Positions 21,601-33,592 of a stretch of 64,000 nucleotides of DNA are shown here, piece after piece. Under the pieces are notes generated by a model, which saw only the letters and a program-made list of their open reading frames with translations, was not told the origin of the DNA and did not search any database. Both the position numbers and the translations under genes were made by a program. How positions within the stretch are numbered: position 1 is the first letter of the stretch; every line of letters starts with the position of its first letter. Location of the stretch: contig CM043959.1 of NCBI GenBank assembly GCA_014529385.2, positions 11,064,809 to 11,128,808 on the forward strand. The letters are read 5' to 3'. This DNA comes from Adiantum capillus-veneris (taxonomy: Eukaryota; Streptophyta; Polypodiopsida; Polypodiales; Pteridaceae).

Positions 21601-23299
21601 GAAGCCTTGTATTGCACTAGCAGCCCCCTTGTGCCATTGGCCACACACTAGATGAAATCCCGAGACATCCAACAATAATATCATTAACCTCCTAAGTGTG
21701 AGTGTGTTGCTTGTGTTATAGAACCAAAAAAAACCTTCAGCATACCCTCGGTTGACTATCAGAGGAGGGATACTTGCAATGACCCCAAAAGCATGGTGCA
21801 AAAACACGTTGTGTAGCATCTGAAGGCTAGTCACTAGTGAATCATCCACTCTTTTGTGGATTGCCTGCAACTATACCAAAAAAAGAAAATTTTCTACCAT
21901 GCTTAGCTCTTTGAGTTGCCCATATAGTCTTAGGAATATCCTGCTTAGTTTAAGGACATTGGTCATATTTGTGTTTCTTGACTTGTCCCTTCATTTTTCA
22001 TGGTTGTGGAGGTTGTTATCACTATAACATACTCTGATTTGTGGCTATCCTTGTCCAATATCACATCTGAGTCAACAAGAATAGGTCTTTTTTTCCTTAT
22101 GCTCTTCTCACAAGCACATGTCCTAGAAATCTTTGGGCTATCCCATTTTTCATTCATAGAACTTGTTGGCTTCTTGAGATCTTCCCAAAACTTTTAACAC
22201 AACTTTGATTTATTAAATACAAATAAATTCAGCAAAAAATATAATTGAATAACCACAGCACAGAAAGAGAGAAACATAAACAAAAATAAAAACACAAGAC
22301 ACCATACTGGGTACCAATTATCCCGCTCAATCAATATGACTGAGTATTTTTCTTTTGCCTCTTTACTCATCTCATGGAGCATGAATTACAACAAGATAAA
22401 TATATGAAAGTAAGAGAGTATGAGCTATGCAATCAAGAGATTGTATGCCATGATTAAGAGATAAAATTATCATAAAAGAGGGCAAAAGTGTATCCTCTAC
22501 AAATTTTCATTGATGTAGATTTTGATGGCTTCGTTGGCTTTGAAATAGGGGTAAAATAGTTGGTCATTAGGTCATTTGGGTCACCTACAGAGGATGCTCA
22601 TGGAGCGCTCGTCTTTCTCATGAAGAGTCAAGAAGCTGATTCCTACTAAAAAGATGTGATGCACGTGAATCAAGATTCTCTTTCTCTCTTCTTGCATGCA
22701 CCCAAAAATAGAAGTGGTTGCTTTTTACTTAAAATCTAAGAATTGTGGGTAAAGGAGAGTTCTATTTACATCCTTTTTTTGAATGGTTTTTGAGAATAAA
22801 ACATAAGCAAAAATTGATCAAAATATCCAAAAGTAGTAAAATGATAACAGTCCTCACTGCTAGGGAAGCAAGTACCCTTAGTTGTGCAAAAAATGGAGAA
22901 AACTAGGAATCTTTAAAATTTGTGTGGAGATGGGGAAGATCTCCACATGATATATGTTGAATCAAGTAAAGTACTTGGAGGGAACTTCCCACTACTTATC
23001 ACAATATCCTAGAAGAGGAAACCAAAAGAGTAAGTGCAATCCACGTATCCAAATATCTACAAACTGAAAGAGATCTTAGTTAGCGATCCTCTAACAAAGA
23101 CAAGAAGAGAAAGAAAACAATAAAAATCAATCACCTTTTACACTTTTCAAAGGGCAAACCTAAGGTATCAAATACCATAGACTAATAGTCCAAGGGCAAA
23201 CCTCAATATCAAATTACCATTGTACGAATTGTCAAGGGGTGAATCGCAAGTATGAAATTAATATACCTGTGCTTGATGGTCTATGACAATCTCAAGTAC
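18603..23299. other. 4.7 kb without recognisable genes
   Basis: AT-rich sequence with scattered short open frames and no coherent motif. The longest (19211-19906, 231 codons) is rich in His, Met and Ile, overlaps a minisatellite-like stretch and looks non-functional. Its alternative frame (19615-19869) has HRGTRRPPKYRKCY, faintly like the basic linker before copia RT, but nothing else supports that. I see no LTR pair, tRNA or host gene. Confidence 0.5.
19478..19625. repeat. degenerate tandem repeat around TGCATTTG
   Basis: Three imperfect units start at about 19478, 19534 and 19575. They share GATGTGTATCATCCATTGCA-like and CATTTGTAAGGGGAAGAAGA-like segments. Confidence 0.55.
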
Positions 23300-23870
23300 A
23301 AGGATTTTATAATCTTTTTCTAAAAAAGGTGGATCATCAATGATAGAGAGTGATGGCAGAACACCTTTGAAAGGATGAAGAAGATTTATGTGAAATGTAT
23401 TCTGAATTTTCCAAGAGTCAGGGAGAGATAATCAAAAGGAATTATCATTAATACAATTAGTGATTTTAAAGGGACTGTAATATCGTGGTGCTAGCTTGAC
23501 AACAAGACATATCTCTATGCTCTTTAGAGATCTCTTTTCAGTGCAAAGAATCACAAAATCTCCCTCTTAAAATTCCATGGTTTGTCTCTTTTGTTTGCTT
23601 ATTTCATGTATGCATGTTGTGTTTGTGAATTTCTTGTTTTTCTTGCTTCAAGATTTGGGTGTGTTTTTGAGCAATTTCATCAGCATGTGGTACTTTATGA
23701 GAGATGCGAGAAAAAGAAGTTGGCAATAATTACCCATATACCATTTGAAATGGTGATTTTTTTGTGGATGAATGAGGAGTTTTGTTGTATGCAAATTGAA
23801 GCCAATGAATGTCTCCCACTTACCATTCAATTTTTTTTAGTAAAACTGACCAATTGAACAGTATCCGACC
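23300..23870 (-). pseudogene. pol: Ty3/gypsy integrase C-terminal fragment
   Basis: The minus strand from about 23860 reads GKWETFIGFNLHTTKLLIHP and a decayed HHFKWYMG block (end of the core). Then EIAQKHTQILKQEKQEIHKH follows, then KLAPRYYSPFKITNCINDNS and LPDSWKIQNTFHINLLHPFK, which form the GPY/F domain. Several stops separate the blocks. No RT is seen at higher coordinates, where A-rich DNA begins at about 24040, so this is an isolated fragment. Confidence 0.75.
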
Positions 23871-24039
23871 AACTAATGAAACCTTGACTAGATTATGCCG
23901 CATCATGATGCCCCGACATAATTATGACTTTTTCGTACTACCCCGACGTATTTACGGTATTACTTTTTATAAAATAATTCCCATAAAATTTTGTTTAATC
24001 CGATTCTTTCTCTGAATAGTCATTTTTAAATCCGACATG

Positions 24040-24260
24040 GATTAAAATTAATATTTTGAAGTTTAGGTCATCCTAAAAAGCACATTGCTTTTCAAAAACA
24101 CCAAAAAGTACGAAAAGCTAAAAATAGCATAAAAAGCAAAAATAAAAATAAAAATTTGAACCACGGGTTTCCCTTGTCCATTGGAATAAGAAAGCGGGCT
24201 CGCTTTTCACTAAAAAGCACTAAAAAATCATGAAAAGCTAAAACCAGCACAACATGACAG
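24040..24260. repeat. A-rich stretch with AAAAAGCAC/AAAAGCT words
   Basis: Repeated short words such as AAAAAGCAC, GAAAAGCTAAAA and AAAAATAAAAATAAAAA. The style resembles the A-rich start of the insertion at 3926-4450, but no long match is visible. Confidence 0.6.
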
Positions 24261-24499
24261 ACAATGGGATGGACGGTGATACATGTACAGATTAATCAAT
24301 ATCTCTATCCGCATAAGTTTTATGTGGTAGAAGATAAGCCAACATAGCATCTATTATTGCTCAGTCAGCCATGGCAGAGAAAGTACAATGTACAAATTGA
24401 TTGGATCTCTGATACAGTCAACATTCAGCATGCGAAATAAAACCAAGTGGTTCCATTTGCAGAAAAACAAAACAACAAAACATTGGTAACATGCTTAAA

Positions 24500-25110
24500 A
24501 GTTAAGGGCAAACAACCCCTCCTTACAACTCATTAGCAATGGATTCCAAAGAGCAAAACAAAGAAGATTACTACTACAGAGCCGAGCACCGAGAATAGTC
24601 CAAGGGAGCTATCTGGAAAACCCACTAGGCAAAACCCACCACTGCAATCACAAATAGTACTTAAGCAAGTCTAGGTTAAGAAGGCAGCGGTTGCAAAATT
24701 TACGCAGACCAGCTACATCAATAACAACAAATGATACACCCCAGAAACAAACCCAATGGTACAATCAAGTATGGATACCAAAGAAGTTTATTGTTGCACA
24801 AGGTAATAAATTGCAATTCTGGATTCCAAAGCGACACAACAAGAAACTCCCTTCAATACAAACCCCTAAGATCCAACCAAAACCAAAGTCATATCACCCA
24901 CAAAAACATGTAAAGCTGATTTGGGTACCCAAGAAATTATGGCAAGCTCAAAAAAACCAAACTCAAATTGGGGTACTTAAACAAAGGCCAAGAAAATTGA
25001 CATATGTGGATCGTGGATTGAAACCAACATGCCACCACAAGCAGCAACATGGGCCACAAGTTCAAGGGCATCCCTTGTCAATCAAACAACAAGCAACACA
25101 ATTAGAATGA
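24500..25110 (+). pseudogene. reading frame with repeated W-x-P-K motif
   Basis: Frame 1 is open at 24691-25110 and ends with a stop. It carries WIPK at 24772-24783, WIPK at 24820-24831 and WVPK at 24922-24933, and an upstream WIPKSK at 24540 in another frame. Composition is very rich in Lys, Gln, Asn, Thr and Pro. The same kind of motif occurs in the tail ORF of the composite element at 31985-32962 (-), so this is probably the 3' coding end of a related non-autonomous element. Function unknown. Confidence 0.5.
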
Positions 25111-25696
<586 letters not shown>

Positions 25697-26292
25697 AAAA
25701 ATATTTTTTATGTCTAAAAAAATGAGAAGAACGGAGAAATCCGGCCAAAAATATCATGAATGGTTATACATAGAGAATTATGGTGTTGTTTTTTATTTAT
25801 TTTGATTTATTGATATTTTCAGGTTTATTTATTTTTTTTTCTTTTAATTTTATTAATTATTTGGAAAAAACAAAGAAAAATAAAAAAAATCAAGGGGAGA
25901 TGGAGACAAAATGATAGAATAAAAATACGCGAGTGATCAGTAAGTCAAGGATAACATATGGTAAAGTGCAATTATGAAAAAAGTTGCAAAAAGCTCGACC
26001 AGGCCAGTTTTTGAACAAAATGGCAAATTTTTCAAAAATGGGACAAACGGAGTCCAAATGGAGAAATTTTTGAGCCTAAAGCACATTTCATGATGAGATA
26101 GGAGCACATGTCAAATTTTGTGGCAATTGGCTTGGGGACCCCTGATATAAGATATTTTGGGCCCTACTTACTACCTCATTTTAATTATTCACAATTAGAG
26201 AGAGCTTGAGAAACCTACAGCATGTGGATCTTCTATGGCTTTGTAAAACGCACACGGGACATTGACCGATGCTAGACATGAGAGGTAGGCTC
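25697..26292. other. AT-rich left flank of the composite element
   Basis: No gene seen. It ends in GGCTC (26288-26292), the target duplication of the composite. Confidence 0.5.
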
Positions 26293-27192
26293 TGTTAGCG
26301 GGTCGCCGCGATGGACGTCTACAGCATACCTTTCTGGCACTAAAATAATGTCAATACTCAAGGAAAGTGACTCGGATGGGGCACGGAGACTCTATGAGAT
26401 CACCAATCTCACAAAGTGAACCTTAACAAGCAAACACACTAGATCAATAAGAAAACCAACACTCAATGATCAGGGAAATCTGCCTATGTCCTTTCTCACA
26501 GCTCTAGGTCATCATGCCATTTTGGCACTCGAACGGACTCGAGATGCAACGAAACTTTAGGAGGAGGTCTAGGACACCTAGGAGCACTATCCTAGCAAGT
26601 CTGGTGGCAATCCGGCAAGGTACCAAAATCATGATCCATCATGAAAAAGGTCTTGAAAACTGCAGCAGAAATATCTAGAACTGTCGTCATATCGTCTAAG
26701 AACACTCTCCTTTGGTCAAAAGATTAAAAACAGCGATTTAAGCACTCAAATCTGCAATTATAGCTCACAAATGCGTAGTCGCGAACCACAGCAAAACTGA
26801 CAATGCTTACACTTAAATTAAAGAGCAAAGAGAGAGGAACGCAATGCAACTTTCGGATTTGAAAACTGATCACCCATTCATTAGTTGCATCGATTACAAA
26901 TTGGAGCAGCTCGTAGCTTGAGTGTACGTTTTTTGAGCTCCCACTTCTTCTAAAGATAAGCCTTCTTTCACATTACAATTATCGACCTTTATACCTAGGG
27001 ATTTCTAAACGGCCAGTGGCTGGTTCACATGTACCTTTACAATTGTCATTGACAGAATCACAACTCAGGAAATTGACTACTACTCTGGAATCAGGATATT
27101 ACTACACTAGCTCGGCAAAATAATAAACTATAAATGTGGTGTCCGGCTATGTGTCCGGCCAATTGGGCACCCGTTTGATCTGTCCTCAAACA
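26293..27192 (-). repeat. LTR A (3' LTR of the composite)
   Basis: 900 bp, TGTTAGCGGG to CCTCAAACA on the plus strand, the same length as LTR C. It has a minus-strand TATAAAGG box at 26986-26993 and a PPT directly to its right (27193-27205, AGGAAGGGGGGAA on the minus strand). Confidence 0.95.
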
Positions 27193-27996
27193 TTCCCCCC
27201 TTCCTAATTCATGTCGTCCCTTGACACGACCTTGTCATAGGGTTTTCTTCAGTTTTGTCTTCAAGATTGGACTTCAGGTTGGGAAGTGCTTTGTCGTTGA
27301 TGACGCTCCCACCTTCCTTGAGTGATTCATATCTGCCATGAAGAGTTCTTTTGATGTTTCTGTCTTTGTCATTGACTTTCAATACTTCACTACCTTTAGC
27401 ACTATGGAACTCCTTATGGTTTGTTATTGGGAGCTTTTGTGCTGAAGTTATCATTGTTTGCATGATAACGTCTTTGTATGACATTCTTCATCTTTCCATT
27501 GATCATTGAATCTTTGTCTTCAAGGTTGTTCTTTAGCTTTGGAAGAGTTTTGGCATTGATGACACTCCCCCCTTCCTTGAGTGATTCATATCTGTCATGT
27601 TGATACGTGATTTGATCTTTGATTTTTGAGGCAACTTTTCTTCTTGTTGTGCATTCGCCTCTTTGTTGCCAATCTTAGCCCCCGTAAAGGTGGATGTTGA
27701 TGTGTTTGAATTTGTAGAACTGATCCTCTTTGGCGTGTGGACTTTATGATGGATTTGCTTTCAAGGTCCACTGCAATTTGAGTTGTCTCCAATAGGTCAC
27801 CAATGTTGAAGCACTGTGTGAGATACTTTTGATTGTTGTGGATAGCTCGCTTGCTGAATTTTTCATTGCTTGTCGTTGTAGGCCATTCTTTGACTTGCCA
27901 TTTTTTGATGGAGCTTTGTTGTCACCATTTTAGATAAAAGATGCTCTTGATAAGCATATGGAGACTTGCTATGTTTGCTCCCGGAAACAGTGCCAA
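27193..27996 (-). mobile_element. 804-bp internal remnant between LTR A and LTR B
   Basis: It starts with a PPT next to LTR A and ends with a primer-site sequence next to LTR B, so it keeps both ends of an element interior and lost the middle. Most of it is a diverged copy of 30505-31030, with the same blocks (TTGTGCATT, GGTCCACTG, CCATTCTTTGACTTGCCATT). No coding capacity is left. Confidence 0.9.
27978..27995 (-). other. primer-binding site next to LTR B
   Basis: On the minus strand it reads TGGCACTGTTTCCGGGAG, a diverged form of the site at 39973-39990, one base from LTR B. Confidence 0.75.
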
Positions 27997-30504
27997 TGTT
28001 AACGGGTCGTTGCGACGGACATTTGCAGCATAGCTTTCTGGCACTAACATATTGTCAATACTCAGGGAAAGTGACTTGGATGGGGCACGGAGACTCTATG
28101 AGATTGTCAATCTCACAAAGTGAACCTTAACAAGCAAACACACTAGCTCAACAAGCAAACCAACACTCAATGATCAGGGAAATCTGCATATGTCCTTTCT
28201 CATAGCTCTAGGTCATCACGCCATTTCGGCACTCGAACAGACTCGAAATGCAACGGAACTTTACGAGGAGGTCTAGGACACCTAGGGGCACTATCCTAGC
28301 AAGTCTAGTCACAATCGGACAAGGTACCAAAATCAAGATCCATCATGAAAAGGTCCTGAAAACTGCAATAGAACTATCCAGAACTGTCATCCTATGGTCT
28401 AAGAACACTCTCCTATGGTCAAAAAAACTAAAAACAGCGATTTAAGCACTCAAATCTGCAATTATAGCTCACAGATTCGTAGTCGCGAACCACAGCAAAA
28501 CTGACAATGCTTACACTTAAATTAAAGAGCAAAGAGAGAGGAACACAATGCAGCTTTCGGATTTGAAAACCGATTACCCATTCATTAGCTGTGTCGATTA
28601 CAAATTGGAGTAGCTCGTAGCTTGAGCGTATGGTTTTTGAGCTCCCACTTCTCTAAAGATAAGCCTTCCTTTCACATTAAAGTTATTGACCTTTATATCT
28701 AGAGCATTGTCATAATAATCAATATCTAATTCTCCTAAATGATTTTCTCATATTAAACTGATCATTTAATGTGGGGAAGGCCAAGGGAGAAAAAGCTAGA
28801 ATATTGGTTAAGCTAGCAGACTGGCCACAGTAGGGATCCAAAGGAGGGAAAATAGGGATCCAAAGGGGGGGTCATCTGCAAAAGAGCCATGTGCAACAAT
28901 GGGCTAAAAAGACCCTAAGCTCCAGCCCATTAAGACTTCCAAAATGCTAAGGTTCCAAAATTCAAAGGTTGTGTCCAAAGGTCAACCCTAGGGAAAATTG
29001 GATGCTTTGTGTGTGCCCTAAAAGTCTTTGCACATCCCTACATGGGAGGGGGCGAGCCCTAAAGGTAGGGGATGAGAGAGAAAGCCACACACACACACAC
29101 ACACACAGGCTCCCTTTACACAAAGGGAATGAGGGACACATGTCAGCTCCCTAGGCCAGATGCCCACAAGGTGTGCCCAATTTCTATTGGATGACCCTTG
29201 AAGTGGACCAATGAAAATTAAGCTAGAGTAAATCTAGTTTAATTAATTTAAAAACATTTAATAAAAGAAACCAATGAGAATTAAGTCTCCTAGAAGACTA
29301 TTGGGCAGTCTCCCAAGGGGTCCAATGAGCATTCAGGAGCCCCATGGCTTGCCTGATTCCTATTGGCCAGGAGGCAAAGGGGTCCAATGAGAGTTTAGTT
29401 TAATTATTTAATTACCTAAAGCTCTCACAAAAGGGGAAAGGGGGACACATGTCAGAAGGCTATCACTTATGCTGCTTAATTGTAATTGGCTTGACTTGGG
29501 GAGGGCCAATGAGGCTTCAGGAAGAGCATTTAGCAAGAGGGCTCACCCAAGAGAGAGGGGGGCTGATTTTTGCAAGGCATTATCACACACACACTCACAC
29601 AAGCTCATGTGTGAAGAAAGAGAAGACTATCTCTTCCCAAGCTTTAATGGAGAACTCATCACCTACTCCAAGCTTGTGAGATAGAAGCCTACATCAACAC
29701 TCTCTTGGCATGTGGATGCAAATCCAACCAAGAGCCAAGCTTCAATGCATGCTCATCTCCTCTACCAAGCTAATTACTAAGCTAAGCTATGCTACATATG
29801 AGTGATTATGTGAGGAGATGTACCTCTTTCTCGTAAGATACTCCTTCTTCCTCTCAATCTACTCTCATACCCTGCTAGCTCTCACCATCTTCGAAGGTGT
29901 GTGAGGTCTTGGGTCTGAGAACGGGGATAATTCAAGTTGTGTTTGTTAAGTGTTTTGCTTAGTGCATGAAGTTTCCATCTTCATTGCACTAGCTAGTCTT
30001 GAAGGAACACAAAGAATTGTATTGTACAATGTCTCTCTTGATGGGAGAAACCATAATACAAAGCCTTTTGGAGGGGGGACCGGCTCCATGAAAATCTGGT
30101 CCTCAACTGTTGTCAATAGCTTAATTGCCCTCTCTTTTGAAAGTATTTTCGATGCTATCTAACTAGGTGTTATGCTTTTTGTTGCTCTCTCCACCCAAGC
30201 ACTCTTGTAATTCTCATTAGGAATCTACTCTAATGAAATGCCCACTATGTTCATGCTAATTTCCGCTACACATAAGTTATTAGGCCATTAAATGTTACAG
30301 GCATTCTAGATGGACAGTGGTCGGCTCACACGGACCTTTACAATTATCATGACATCATTACAACTCACGGAATTGACCTGTTACTCTAGAATTAGGATTT
30401 ACATAGAGTATCACTACACTAGCTCGGACAATTAATAAAGTACAAATATGGTGTCCGGCTACGTGTTTGGCCAAGTGGGTGCCCGTTTGATCTATCCTCA
30501 AACA
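27997..30504 (-). repeat. LTR B (middle LTR), split by a 1.6-kb insertion
   Basis: 27997-28707 and 30300-30504 match the two parts of LTRs A and C. The break is about ten bases upstream (minus-strand sense) of the TATAAAGG box (28690-28697). A PPT follows at 30505-30516. Confidence 0.92.
28708..30299 (+). mobile_element. 1.6-kb solo-LTR-like repeat, copy 1
   Basis: 1592 bp, TGTCATAATAATC to AAATGTTACA, inserted in LTR B with AGCAT/GGCAT flanks (4 of 5 match). A second copy lies inverted at 60037-61724. TG...CA ends, size, and absence of gag or pol fit a solo LTR of an unseen element. Inside are a 22-bp (CA)n at 29086-29107 and alternating ATTGG and CCAAT words at 29187-29510. Both copies keep a 70-codon frame (here 29950-30162), probably by chance. 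Confidence 0.85.
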
Positions 30505-30516
30505 TTCCCCCTTCCT
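30505..30516 (-). other. polypurine tract right of LTR B
   Basis: The plus strand TTCCCCCTTCCT is AGGAAGGGGGAA on the minus strand, adjacent to LTR B. Confidence 0.9.
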
Positions 30517-31984
30517 AATTTGTGTCGTCCCTTGACACGACCTTGTGTGGTCTTGTCATAGGGTTGTCTTTAGCTTTGTCTTCAAGATTGAACTTCAGCT
30601 TGGGAAGTGCTTTGTCGTTGATGACGCTCCCCCCTTCCTTGAGTGATTCATAACTGTCGTGTTGTTGATACATGAGCGTGATTGTTGAGGCAAATTTTCT
30701 TCTTGTTGCGCATTATCCTCTTTGTTGCCAGTCTTGGCCGCCGAGAAGATGGATGTTGATCTGTTTGAGCTTGTAAACTGAACCTCTTTGGGACGTGGAC
30801 TTTATGATGGATTTGCTTTGAAGGTCCACTGGAATTTGAGTTGTCTGCAATAGGTCACCAATGTTGAAGCACTGTGTGAGCTACTTTTGATTGTTGTGGA
30901 TCACTCTCTCATGGAATTTGTGATTGCTTGTCCTTGTAGGCCATTCTTTGACTTGCCATTGTTTGATGGAGCTTTGTTGTCGACCTTGAAGATAAAAGAT
31001 TCTCTTGATAAGCATATGCAGATCTTCAATTTTTGCTTGAAGTCGTTGTTGATTGATTTGGGAAGACATTTCCTTATTGTTGATGTAGAAGAAATATATA
31101 CAAGAAGTTGAGGATGAGGGTTTCTAGATTAGGGTCTTAAAACCTCGATGACGAAAGGGAAAAAAAACCCGGTGGGAAAAAAGTGCCTTTGGTATACGCT
31201 CTTATTGAAGTTGAGCATATCCACTTGAAGTACATGTCATGCAAGGTGAGTGCTTGGGAGAAACAAAGGAAGAGTGTCTAATGCAAGTGCCAATTATGGG
31301 ACACTCTATATGCATATGAAAATCTGTCAAAAAAGCATGTAGTGTAAGAGATGGAGATGATGGATGCTTCAAGGAACAGATGTAGCACATGGGACATCAA
31401 AGGATGTCTCAATAGCTTCCATGTTTCCAAGAAAGGTTTTCTATGTAGAAGCTTCTCCACTCATACCTCACTGTGTTGAGTGCGTGAGTGTCTTTTGGAC
31501 CTTATCCTTCACTTACCACTATACTACAATGACTTCGACTCTTATGCTCACCTATACCATCATGAGCGACACAACCTAATTATGCTCAACTCTTCCAGCT
31601 TGAGTAGTACCTAGAATAACTAAGACTTAGACCACAGAGAATATTACATGAAGGTTTGGGACTAACGCCTTGCTCATTTACTGGCTTAGTTGCCCGACTC
31701 TGACTTTTATGCCATGTATTTTTAATGGCGACTTGGATTTACCTGTTCAAGGCCAGAAACCCAATTCCATAAGTTCTGAAAATTTAGTCCTTTTCCCTTA
31801 TTTTGGTCTTTGGATGCCACCATTTTGTCCAGTAGGTTGGGATATGTTAGCTCTTCTTGACTTGCTTGTCGTATGTTCACACTGCTTTGTGAAACAAGTT
31901 CTTCAGCTCTGCTGTAGAGACTGATGGAGCCTTTGCTTTATCTCCCATGAGAAGCGGTTGTTGATAGGTGTGGGTTCCTTGTGT
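30517..31984 (-). other. 3' untranslated part of the composite interior
   Basis: 30517-31030 is the better-preserved copy of the remnant at 27193-27996. From 31100 to 31984 no coherent frame or known domain is visible on either strand, and in particular no RT or integrase motif. Confidence 0.6.
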
Positions 31985-32962
31985 TTAAGTTTCCACGAGC
32001 AATTTCAGAACCCATCTTGTTTTTGTTCCTTGTGTGACCGTCTTTTGTATTCGCTCTTTTTGCTCGATGACTTGATGGACACTATGCTTTGGTAGCCACA
32101 TCTGATGATTTCCTTTGTAGAAGCCCTGATTCTGTAGTTGATGACGAGGTATCCATCTAAAGATTGTAGTAGCCTTGGTTGCAATTGGCGTTTGTTGGCT
32201 CTTGGTTTTCACTGCTTGTCTTTGGATAGAAACTTGTGCTGCATGATTTCTCTTGGTTGTTCCAGATTGCGCTACAATTTTTCGTAACCATATTGGAGTG
32301 TTACCTTCATAAAATCCTTGTGCTTCAAGTAGCTTAACCGGAATCATCTGCTGCTGCATATGTTTGTGTTGGGTAGCTTCGTTGAAGTTTGACTTTGGTA
32401 CCCATACTTATTGTGTTGCTTTCTTGGAATGTCTTTTCTTCTGTCCTTTTTTGTTTTTCTTTCTCCTGCTGCTTGAGTTGTTTTTATTCCGTTGATAGCT
32501 TGGCTCACTCATTGTAGAACTTCGTTCTTGAGGTGAGTACATCCAGGCTGTTACTTTAGGCTTTTTGGCCCAAACATTAATGTTTCCTTCGAAGTAGCTT
32601 TGAGCAGTGATAGACTCATTTGATGCTACCCACCCTGTCACCTTTTGTTGTTGAGGCTGAACTTGTGCTTCATGTATCCAAACTGGGTCTTTGACTTTGA
32701 TGTGCTCTTTGGATACCAGTACTTTCTTGACATTATTTAGCTTCTTTTGGATGCTTTTTTGTGATGGAAACTTTGGTTGATAGGCTTTTTGATTTGGTTT
32801 CCATTGCATTGTTGGTGATGTGGCTCTTGATGTAGAGGCTTTGCGGGAAATTTGATGGAAGCTCGTTGAAGGTAAAGTCGTCTTGTGAGGTTGATATGTT
32901 TTAATGTTTACCTTTGCTTTACCTTTTTTTGTGATGGTTGGTGATTTCTTCTCCGCATGCAT
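31985..32962 (-). CDS. tail reading frames with W-x-P-K-like repeats
   Basis: Two open pieces, 32962-32408 (184 codons) and 32359-31985 (124 codons), in place of pol. They are rich in Lys, Gln, Ser and Thr, with recurring Trp motifs: PVWIHEAQ, TGWVASNE, NVWAKKPK, then PIWLRK, FRWIPRH and QMWLPKH. Several follow a GFYKGNHQMW or YFEGNINVW pattern, so the unit is roughly Q-x-x-F/Y-x-x-G-N-x-x-x-W-x-x-K. No catalytic motif is seen. I do not recognise the family. It may bind nucleic acid given its charge, but that is a guess. Confidence 0.5.
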
Positions 32963-33034
32963 TTGAGAAGCTTCATGGAGTCTTACCGTTGTTGTTGTTG
33001 AAGCTTTTGATTGTTGTCGAAAGAAGATGTTCCT

Positions 33035-33592
33035 CTAGCTTTCTGTCACGATCAGACTCTCTTTGATATAATGGGAGTTGATTATGTGGAAAGTATCTTT
33101 ATACTCCCCAGTACTCAACTTGAGTACGGCTTCTACCATGCCAAAGCTAGGAATCGGCATTTTTGAACTTGTGTACATGATCTCCTCTAGCTCTATGATT
33201 GGCGGCTTTCCCATCATGATCCAAGTTCCATATGTCATTAGATTCTTTATTGCCTCTAGATCTATCACAGCTGAACATGTGATTTTGAGTCTTCTTTCTC
33301 CGTTTATGTTGAATTAGATCATCGTAGGAGACAATCGATCTTCGTCCTTATCCATGTTCTTCTTTTGATCTTGCGTTTGTTGAAGATTTTCCGTTGAAAT
33401 TGGAAGCTTTCCTCCTTCATCTACTTCCATTTGCACTTTTTCTAGAGTCGGCTTCTTTGAAACAGCTTTTTCCAATTCTTCAGGTATGTCAATCATGACA
33501 TATTCTCGTTGTTGCTCTACTTCCTTCATGTGCACTTTGGCATCATGCTCCATGATGTAGCTATCTGTCTCACATTTTCTGCTTTCACACAC
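33035..33592 (-). pseudogene. continuation of the polyprotein after protease
   Basis: Frames 33592-33314 and 33268-33035 continue the gag-PR polyprotein. The first is acidic with KKPTLEKVQMEVDEGGK. The second reads IDLEAIKNLMTYGTWIMMGK and MVEAVLKLSTGEYKDTFHII. A stop and frame changes separate them. An RT would be expected here in a normal gypsy element, but no RT block is present. Confidence 0.5.

Noticed and set aside
29950-30162. 70-codon frame conserved in both copies of the 1.6-kb repeat (also 60174-60386, minus strand)
   Set aside because: The differences between copies are mostly amino-acid changing for their number, there is no supporting motif, and the copies are simply alike as DNA.
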